Origin: JAJECS01 sp965219705
GTDB taxonomy: Bacteria > Chloroflexota > UBA11872
DNA: 64,000 nt
Direction of reading: 5' to 3'
Assembly: GCA_965219705.1 (NCBI GenBank)
Contig: OZ244789.1
Location: 1,364,001 to 1,428,000, forward strand
Shown here: positions 58,659 through 64,000 of the stretch, one piece after another
Position numbering within the stretch: position 1 is the stretch's first letter
Layout: every line of letters begins with the position of its first letter
Notes under the pieces: generated by a model
Told to the model about the DNA's origin: nothing
The model's database searches: none
Seen by the model: only the letters and a program-made list of their open reading frames with translations
Translations under genes and position numbers: made by a program

Positions 58659-59411
58659 CTATCCAGCGTAAGGCGCGGCGTTCGGCACACGGTAGCGCAG
58701 GAAGACCTCGCCTTCGGACTCGGTCACGCTGAGCAGGTCCAGCGACAGCACGTCCTCCGGCGCCAGCGCGCGCTCGCCTTCGACGGCCGTTCGCGGCCGG
58801 GGCTCGCCGATGATCGACGGTGTCACGGTCATGAAGAACTCATCCACCAGGCCAGCGCGCAGCATGTGGGCGTTGAGAATCGCTCCCCCTTCGCACACTA
58901 GGCGCCTCACGCCGCGCTCGGAGGTCAAGTAGGCGGCCAGGGCCGGCAGATCAACCGCCGCCGCGCCCAGGCGCACGATCTCCGCTACCTGGGCCAGGGC
59001 CGGTGCCACGACGGCGGCCTCATGCGTCACGACGATGGGCTGGCGCGGGTAGCGGCGGTGTTTGAAGACCCGGTCCGCGGGATCGATGCGCGCCGAGTTG
59101 GAGACGATCACGAAAAGTGGAGGCTCTGTCAGGCCGCGCCGCTGCCGCAGGCCCCGCAGCTCGTCGCCCCACAGGTAACGGTCCAGCCCCATCCCCAGCG
59201 TCCGCGCGCCGTGCAGCACCGCGTCGAAGTGTGCGCGAAAGCGGCGAAACGTGCGCAGATCGGCCTCGCCGCTGATCGGCCAGTAGGCATCGGTCGGACC
59301 TTTGATGGCGCCGTCCAGCGTCATCACCATCTGGATCGCTGTGTAGGGACGGCGGGTTCCGACAGGCAGCACGAGGTCGTCGTAGACGCCGGGCAAATCC
59401 TGCGCGGGCAC
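58659..59411 (-). CDS. RibD C-terminal / dihydrofolate-reductase-fold reductase
   Basis: 250 residues. The start (RPYTAIQMVMTLDGAIKGPT) and the NADPH loop (RLVCEGGAILNAHMLRAGLVDEFFMT) match the reductase domain of riboflavin synthesis RibD. The deaminase domain is missing, so either it serves the reductase step alone or it has another role on a pyrimidine or pterin. No other rib genes are nearby. It begins one base after the stop of the upstream dehydratase gene, so the two are likely co-expressed. Confidence 0.85.
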   Translation of the reverse strand: MPAQDLPGVYDDLVLPVGTRRPYTAIQMVMTLDGAIKGPTDAYWPISGEADLRTFRRFRAHFDAVLHGARTLGMGLDRYLWGDELRGLRQRRGLTEPPLFVIVSNSARIDPADRVFKHRRYPRQPIVVTHEAAVVAPALAQVAEIVRLGAAAVDLPALAAYLTSERGVRRLVCEGGAILNAHMLRAGLVDEFFMTVTPSIIGEPRPRTAVEGERALAPEDVLSLDLLSVTESEGEVFLRYRVPNAAPYAG

Positions 59412-59412
59412 C

Positions 59413-60564
59413 TCAGACCTCGGCCGGTGCGCCGTCGGCGTAGCGCAGGAGCTCAGGCGGCGCCGCCGGCCCGGCGGATTCGAGCGCCCGGGCCGCGGCT
59501 TCGTCGAGCACGATGCCCAGCCCCGGCGCGGTCGGCGGCAGCGCGTGGCCGTGCTCGATGGTCAGATCGCCGTCGAACAGCGCGTCGATCTCCGGGGGGA
59601 AGGGCCAGATGACCTCCTGAATCGCCGCGTTGTGCAGCGCGAAGTCCAGATGCAGGCTGGCCATGGTGTTGACCGGGCTTTGGGGGTTGTGCGGCGCCAG
59701 CTTGATGAGGTGCGCGTCGGCGGCCACGCCCATCTTCCAGACCTCGGTGAGGCCGCCGGCGTGCGCGATGTCGGGCTGCAAGTAATCGACCAGCTCCTCG
59801 TCGATGACGGGCTGGGCGTCCCAGCGGTGAAGCAGCCGCTCGCCGGTGGCCAGCGGAACGTTCACCGTCCGCCGTATGCGCCGCAGCGGGGCCACGGCTT
59901 CCGGTCGGGTGGGCTCCTCCAGGAAGAAGGGGTCGAACGGTTCGAGCCGCCGCGCCAGGTCGATGAACTCGTCCGGCCGCAGTCGTCCGTGGGTCTCGAT
60001 GAGGAGATGAAACGCCTCGCCCACGAACTCGCGTGCGGCCTGGACGATGCGCTGCGCCCGGCGCGTGGCGGCGGGCACGTCCATGCCGCGCTGCTGCTCG
60101 TCGGGACTCACCAGCGGCAGGAACTTGGCGGCGGACCATCCCCCGTCGAGCAGCGGGCCGAATGCGTCGGGCGCCTCCTCCGGTGAGTGCATCTGGCAAT
60201 GGGTGTAGAGCGCGACGCGGTCCCGCACCGGACCACCCAGCAACCGGTGGATCGGTAGACCGAGGTCCTGCCCGGCAATGTCCCACAGGGCGACGTCGAT
60301 GCCGGCGAGCGCGCCCATCTGCACCGCGCCGCTGCGCCGCCGGTCGCTCAGAAACACCCGGTGCCAGAGGTATTCGCGCCGCAGCGGGTCCTCGCCGATC
60401 ACCAGCTCGGCAAAGTCCCGCAGCGCCTCGCGCACGGAGCGCTCGCGGCCCATCAGGGTGGCCTCGCCGAGGCCGGTGAGCCCGGCGTCCGTGCGCACCA
60501 GGACATAGACATAGCTGCGGCCGGCCTGTGGAACGATGACGCTATCGACGGCCGTGATGCGCAT
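59413..60564 (-). CDS. Enolase-superfamily dehydratase (mandelate racemase/galactonate dehydratase-like)
   Basis: 383 residues. The capping domain starts with MRITAVDSVIVPQ. The metal ligands are Glu in LLIETHGRL (usually Asp at this place), Glu in FFLEEPTRPE and Glu in LATGERL. Bases are His in ETHGR and His in APHNPQSP, near the end of the barrel, as in D-galactonate or D-mannonate dehydratases. Likely substrate is an acid sugar, giving a 2-keto-3-deoxy acid; the KDG-kinase-like gene at 16.3 kb could act after it. Heads a likely operon with the two genes downstream. Confidence 0.88.
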   Translation of the reverse strand: MRITAVDSVIVPQAGRSYVYVLVRTDAGLTGLGEATLMGRERSVREALRDFAELVIGEDPLRREYLWHRVFLSDRRRSGAVQMGALAGIDVALWDIAGQDLGLPIHRLLGGPVRDRVALYTHCQMHSPEEAPDAFGPLLDGGWSAAKFLPLVSPDEQQRGMDVPAATRRAQRIVQAAREFVGEAFHLLIETHGRLRPDEFIDLARRLEPFDPFFLEEPTRPEAVAPLRRIRRTVNVPLATGERLLHRWDAQPVIDEELVDYLQPDIAHAGGLTEVWKMGVAADAHLIKLAPHNPQSPVNTMASLHLDFALHNAAIQEVIWPFPPEIDALFDGDLTIEHGHALPPTAPGLGIVLDEAAARALESAGPAAPPELLRYADGAPAEV

Positions 60565-60573
60565 GGCTAGCGG

Positions 60574-63500
60574 CTATTGCCTCGCGACGTTGGCCGGTGC
60601 GACCGCTGGATTGTAGGTCTCGACGAAGAGCATCTCGGACAACCATCGGCGGAATGACTCGTTGTCGCTGAACTGCTTGAAGAACTCCGTGTGGTCGGCG
60701 ATCAGCTCGGTCATCGCTCGCCCTAGGGCCTTGTCGTGCTCGATGCGCGCGTTCTGAGGATCGGAGTTAGCGATCGCGTTCTGATACGCCTGATCCGCGG
60801 CCACCTTCGCCGGCAACTCCTCGGAGATCAGCCGCTCGATCTTGTCCTGATCGTTCCACTCGATGTTGCCGAAGCGGTCGTTGAAGTCCCTGATGATGTT
60901 GGAGAGCCGCTCCATCTCCGGGTCCGGTCTGTGCCCTCCACCATCAGGAGGAACCGGCTCGATCTCCGCATCCTCGTCGGGCAGCTGGATGTCCTGCACG
61001 GCTTGCTTCTCCACCCGGTAGCTGTCCATGTCGATGGCTTCCAGAATCCCCTTCGACAGGTCGTCCTCCACGGGCGCCGGCAGCTTGGGAACCAGGAACG
61101 TCAGGAAGATGGAGAGCTTCTCCCACTCGGCGTTGGTGAAGGGAAGGATGGCCGCCAGGAACCCATAGGCCCGCAGGAACGCCTTCGCTTTGCCCTTGAA
61201 GTCCACCTGCCCGTCCTCGTCCAACTCCTCGCGGTAGACGGCGACACACGCATCGAGGATTGGGTCGAGTCGGACGCGGTCGGCGCCCGCCAGATAGAGC
61301 TCGACGAACTCGTCGAGCTGCGCCGGTCCATAGACCTGATAGCCGTCCAGCGCCGCCGTGAGGTCGTGCAGCTTGTCGGGATCGGTCTCCTCGGCGAGAA
61401 CCGTCGTCCGGTAGTAGGTGGCAAAGGCGGCTTCGATCGTGTCGGCGTCGTTGGTGAAGTCCAGCACGAAGGCGTCGTGCTTCTTGGGGTGCGCCCGGTT
61501 GAGGCGTGACAGCGTCTGCACCGCCTTGACGCTGGACAGAACCTTGTCCACGTACATCGTGTGCAGCAACGGCTCGTCGTAGCCGGTCTGGAACTTGTCG
61601 GCGCAGACCAGGAAGCGATAGGGGTCCTCCTGGATCTTCTCGGCGATCAGGTTCGACGAGAAGCCGTTGAGGGACGCCTCGGTGACATTCGCCCCGTCGA
61701 ACTCGTGCTCGCCGGAGAAGGCGACGATGGCTTGGTACGAGCTGTTGCGCGCCGTCAGGTAGGCCCGGATGGCGTGGTAGTAGCTGATGGCGCGCGCGAC
61801 GCTGCCGGTGACCACCATGGCCCGCGCCTGCCCGCCGATCTTCTGCAGGCCGGCCACCTGCTCGTGGTAGTGGTCCACCATGATCTCGGCCTTGAGGCGG
61901 ACGGCGTGGTCGTGGTCCTCCACGTAGCGCCGCAGCTTCTTGCCAGCCCGCTTGGTGTCGAATTCCGGGTCGCCCTCCACCGTCTTGACCAGCCGGTAGT
62001 AGCTGTCCACCGGCGTGTAGCGAGCCAGCACGTCGATGATGAATCCCTCCTGGATCGCCTGCTTCATGGTGTAGGCGTGGAAGGGCGCGTGCCGGGTGTG
62101 CTCGCCCTCGGGAACGGGCGTGCCGAAGATCTCCAGCGTCTTGTTCTTAGGAGTCGCGGTGAAAGCGAAGTAGCTGGCGTTGGTCAGCAGCTTCTTGCTC
62201 TCCATGATCCGGTTGATGTGGTCCTCGGTGGTTTCGTCGTCTTCCGCCGCGCCGGCCTGCCCCAGCGCCATGGACACGGCCGCCGAGGTCCGCCCGCCCT
62301 GGCTCGAATGGGCCTCGTCGATGATCAGGGCGAACGTGCGCCCGCGGTGCTCGCTGCCGATCGCGTCGAGGATGTGCGGGAACTTCTGCACCGTGGTTAT
62401 GACGATCCGCTTGCCTTCCTGGAGCAGACGTCGCAGACGGTCCGACCGCTCGGCATGGCCCACGATGGCGCCGACCTGAGCGAACTGCTTGATCGTGTCC
62501 CGGATCTGCTTGTCCAGGATCCGCCGGTCCGTGACGACGATCACCGAATCGAAGAGCGACCCGCCGTCTCGCTCCAGCCCGATCAGCTGGTGCGCCAGCC
62601 ACGCGATGGAGTTGGACTTGCCGCTGCCCGCCGAGTGCTGGATCAGATACTTGTGGCCGACGCCTCGATTGGACGCGTCGTCCAATAGCCTCCGCACCAC
62701 GTCCAGCTGGTGGTAGCGGGGCCAAATTTGCTCCCGCTTCTTGCGCCCGGTCTTCGCATCCTTCGACTCAATAATCTGGGCGTAGTTCTCGATGATGTCC
62801 GTCAGCCCCTCGCGCGTGAGCACCTGTTTCCAGAGGTAGTCGGTCTTGAGTCCGTTGGGATTCGGCGGATTGCCCGCGCCGTCGTTCCAGCCGCGATTGA
62901 AAGGCAGGAACCACGACGCCTTGCCCTTGAGCTGCGTGCAGAACCGCACCTCGTGGTCGTCCACGGCGAAATGGGCCAGGCAGCGCCCAAGCTCGAAGAG
63001 CCGCTCGCGCGGACTGCGGTCGCGCTTGTACTGCTCCACCGCGTCGTCCACCGTCTGCTTGGTCAGGCTGTTCTTCAGCTCGAAGGTGGCAACCGGCAGG
63101 CCGTTGATGAACAGGCCCAGGTCCAGCGAAAGCTGAGTCTCGTCCCGGCTGTAGCGCAGCTGCCGCGTGACGCTGAAGCGGTTCTGCCGATTGAGGACCC
63201 TGGCACGCTCGTTGCCAGGCGACGGCGTGCCGTAGAGCAGGTCAATCTCGTGCGGCCCGCGCTTGATTCCCTTGCGCAGCACGTCGATGGTGCCGCGCTT
63301 CGTGATCTCGCCTTGCAGGCGGGCCAGGAATCTGCGGCGCGTCGGGCCGTCCTGGCCCAGTCGCAGCGATGCCGCCACCTCGGGCTGCGTGGCGCGGAGG
63401 AAAGCGGCGAGTTGCGCCAAGTCGAGGCAGAACTCCCGGTCGTAGTCCTGCGGGTCGCCGCAGATCCAGCCCGCGCCGTAGCTCGGCGGACGCTCACGCG

Positions 63501-63777
63501 TCGCGTCGCCCGCCACATCCGCCGACGGATCGCCGGCGCTGTCCGTCAGCGCCGTGCAGATGAGGCTCTCGAGCCCTCGCTCGCTGGTGTCGGTGGTCGA
63601 AGCAATCGCCCGGCCCACGTGCTTTCGCCCGGGTCGATAGAACGCGCCTCGAGTTACGTTAGACCAGTCCAGAACCTCGGGGATGTCTGCCGTGTTGATC
63701 TGGTCATCGGGGAGCTTCTTCAGCGCCGATATCTGAGATCTCTGCCTCGGCGTCAGCTCAGGCACGTCCTGCTTCAT
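60574..63777 (-). CDS. hsdR: Type I restriction endonuclease subunit R with a BrnA-like N-terminal extension
   Basis: 1,067 residues. From about residue 58 it is a normal HsdR: TTDTSERGLESLICTAL opens it, the nuclease core ends in VATFELKNSLT, Walker A is QHSAGSGKSNS (about base 62,625), and the DEAH-type box is IIDEAHSSQGG. Before that, residues 1-53 (ALKKLPDDQINTADIPEVLD, WSNVTRGAFYRPGRKHV) look like a BrnA-type antitoxin cut just where its DNA-binding strand would begin. An AAGGAGGT Shine-Dalgarno lies before this ATG. GTG at 63618 could start a normal-size HsdR but has no ribosome-binding site. HsdM and HsdS must lie outside the window. Confidence 0.9.
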   Translation of the reverse strand: MKQDVPELTPRQRSQISALKKLPDDQINTADIPEVLDWSNVTRGAFYRPGRKHVGRAIASTTDTSERGLESLICTALTDSAGDPSADVAGDATRERPPSYGAGWICGDPQDYDREFCLDLAQLAAFLRATQPEVAASLRLGQDGPTRRRFLARLQGEITKRGTIDVLRKGIKRGPHEIDLLYGTPSPGNERARVLNRQNRFSVTRQLRYSRDETQLSLDLGLFINGLPVATFELKNSLTKQTVDDAVEQYKRDRSPRERLFELGRCLAHFAVDDHEVRFCTQLKGKASWFLPFNRGWNDGAGNPPNPNGLKTDYLWKQVLTREGLTDIIENYAQIIESKDAKTGRKKREQIWPRYHQLDVVRRLLDDASNRGVGHKYLIQHSAGSGKSNSIAWLAHQLIGLERDGGSLFDSVIVVTDRRILDKQIRDTIKQFAQVGAIVGHAERSDRLRRLLQEGKRIVITTVQKFPHILDAIGSEHRGRTFALIIDEAHSSQGGRTSAAVSMALGQAGAAEDDETTEDHINRIMESKKLLTNASYFAFTATPKNKTLEIFGTPVPEGEHTRHAPFHAYTMKQAIQEGFIIDVLARYTPVDSYYRLVKTVEGDPEFDTKRAGKKLRRYVEDHDHAVRLKAEIMVDHYHEQVAGLQKIGGQARAMVVTGSVARAISYYHAIRAYLTARNSSYQAIVAFSGEHEFDGANVTEASLNGFSSNLIAEKIQEDPYRFLVCADKFQTGYDEPLLHTMYVDKVLSSVKAVQTLSRLNRAHPKKHDAFVLDFTNDADTIEAAFATYYRTTVLAEETDPDKLHDLTAALDGYQVYGPAQLDEFVELYLAGADRVRLDPILDACVAVYREELDEDGQVDFKGKAKAFLRAYGFLAAILPFTNAEWEKLSIFLTFLVPKLPAPVEDDLSKGILEAIDMDSYRVEKQAVQDIQLPDEDAEIEPVPPDGGGHRPDPEMERLSNIIRDFNDRFGNIEWNDQDKIERLISEELPAKVAADQAYQNAIANSDPQNARIEHDKALGRAMTELIADHTEFFKQFSDNESFRRWLSEMLFVETYNPAVAPANVARQ

Positions 63778-64000
63778 AAGACCTCCTTTCATGTGGTGTC
63801 GCTGGGCGGGCGCTGATAATACGCCCAGCATGTTTGCCGGCGCCAGCGCTCGAATCATCCTCATGCCAAGTGTGAACGACTAGGATGAGAATTCCTTCTA
63901 TCATGCCAACCGTTCGCCATCGCCGCTCATACGGATGTTGGTCCTCGTATGTTGCGGCGAGCGGATCGTTGAAAACGAGAATTGCAGTCTCAAACTCTAT
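63758..64000 (-). CDS. brnT: BrnT-family ribonuclease toxin (5' end outside window)
   Basis: The reverse frame is open from the window edge to TGA at 63758-63760; 80 residues are visible. FETAILVFNDPLAATYEDQ, YERRWRTVGMIEGILILVV and RIISARPATPHERRSYE match the BrnT toxin, a RelE-fold ribonuclease normally encoded just before brnA. Only the first dozen or so residues are missing. The stop lies 20 bases inside the hsdR reading frame, so the toxin gene overlaps the chimeric gene, as brnT-brnA pairs do. Confidence 0.88.
   Translation of the reverse strand: MEFETAILVFNDPLAATYEDQHPYERRWRTVGMIEGILILVVHTWHEDDSSAGAGKHAGRIISARPATPHERRSYEAGRA

Noticed and set aside
57090..58901. 603-codon forward open frame
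   Set aside because: Complement of the DUF1801 and DUF362 genes; no recognisable protein.
57519..60564. Defence or biosynthetic island (DUF362, RibD-like reductase, dehydratase)
   Set aside because: The three genes look like an ordinary metabolic operon; no core biosynthetic enzyme or defence hallmark is present.

Overview
The window is high-GC, densely coding bacterial chromosome. Its mix of genes (F-type ATPase atpD-atpC followed by murA and an mreB homologue, a SufR-type regulator with Fe-S assembly genes, a transcriptional T-box, a pyrophosphate-type phosphofructokinase, an amidase, an enolase-superfamily dehydratase, a sulfatase, paired M16 peptidases) and its many short palindromic repeats fit an uncultured Chloroflexota-like lineage. 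That assignment is inference from gene content; no 16S gene is present. Several -10 boxes lie six or seven bases from a start codon, which points to leaderless transcription.

Layout. 1-5.3 kb: end of the ATP synthase operon, then murA, mreB and a 2-hydroxyacid dehydrogenase, all forward. 5.8-11 kb: folE, a HAD phosphatase, an ANKH/MATE-like exporter, a 3-hydroxyacyl-CoA dehydrogenase, a small membrane protein and a tiny zinc ribbon. 11-17.6 kb: a secreted protein with a degenerate gluzincin motif, an M20 peptidase, dihydrolipoamide dehydrogenase, a KDG-kinase-like PfkB protein and a YbjQ protein. 17.6-22 kb: amidase, nitroreductase, PPi-type phosphofructokinase, quinolinate synthase. 22-26.7 kb: a 173-bp tandem repeat, a primary-type sigma factor, an Fe-S assembly operon (SufR-like regulator, cysteine desulfurase, A-type carrier) and a small zinc-finger gene behind a perfect palindrome. 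26.7-35.6 kb: SDR, GNAT and Rieske genes, an IS110 element that appears to sit inside a repeat hairpin, and an alaX-ileS operon under an isoleucine T-box. 35.6-37 kb carries no convincing gene but holds a 21-bp minisatellite. 37-48.8 kb: a glycoside-hydrolase-like protein, a class A penicillin-binding protein, a large membrane protein and the remains of its tandem paralogue broken by an IS5-family element, then MocA, DUF4202 and FAD-oxidoreductase genes. 48.9-50.5 kb: a selenocysteine tRNA and two toxin-antitoxin modules. 50.5-60.6 kb: sulfatase, cupin, paired M16 peptidases, minimal zincin, threonine synthase, DUF1801, DUF362, RibD-like reductase and an enolase-superfamily dehydratase. 60.6-64 kb: a type I restriction HsdR gene whose first ~50 residues look like a BrnA antitoxin, directly behind a BrnT toxin gene that runs off the window.

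The strongest candidate for something undescribed is the right edge: brnT followed by a BrnA-HsdR chimera, translated from what looks like the antitoxin's own ribosome-binding site. Other notable items are the tRNA-Sec gene, the T-box with an apparent AUC specifier, the IS110 insertion in a REP-like hairpin with room for a bridge RNA, the IS5-gutted paralogue, and palindromic repeats that have entered the ileS coding sequence.
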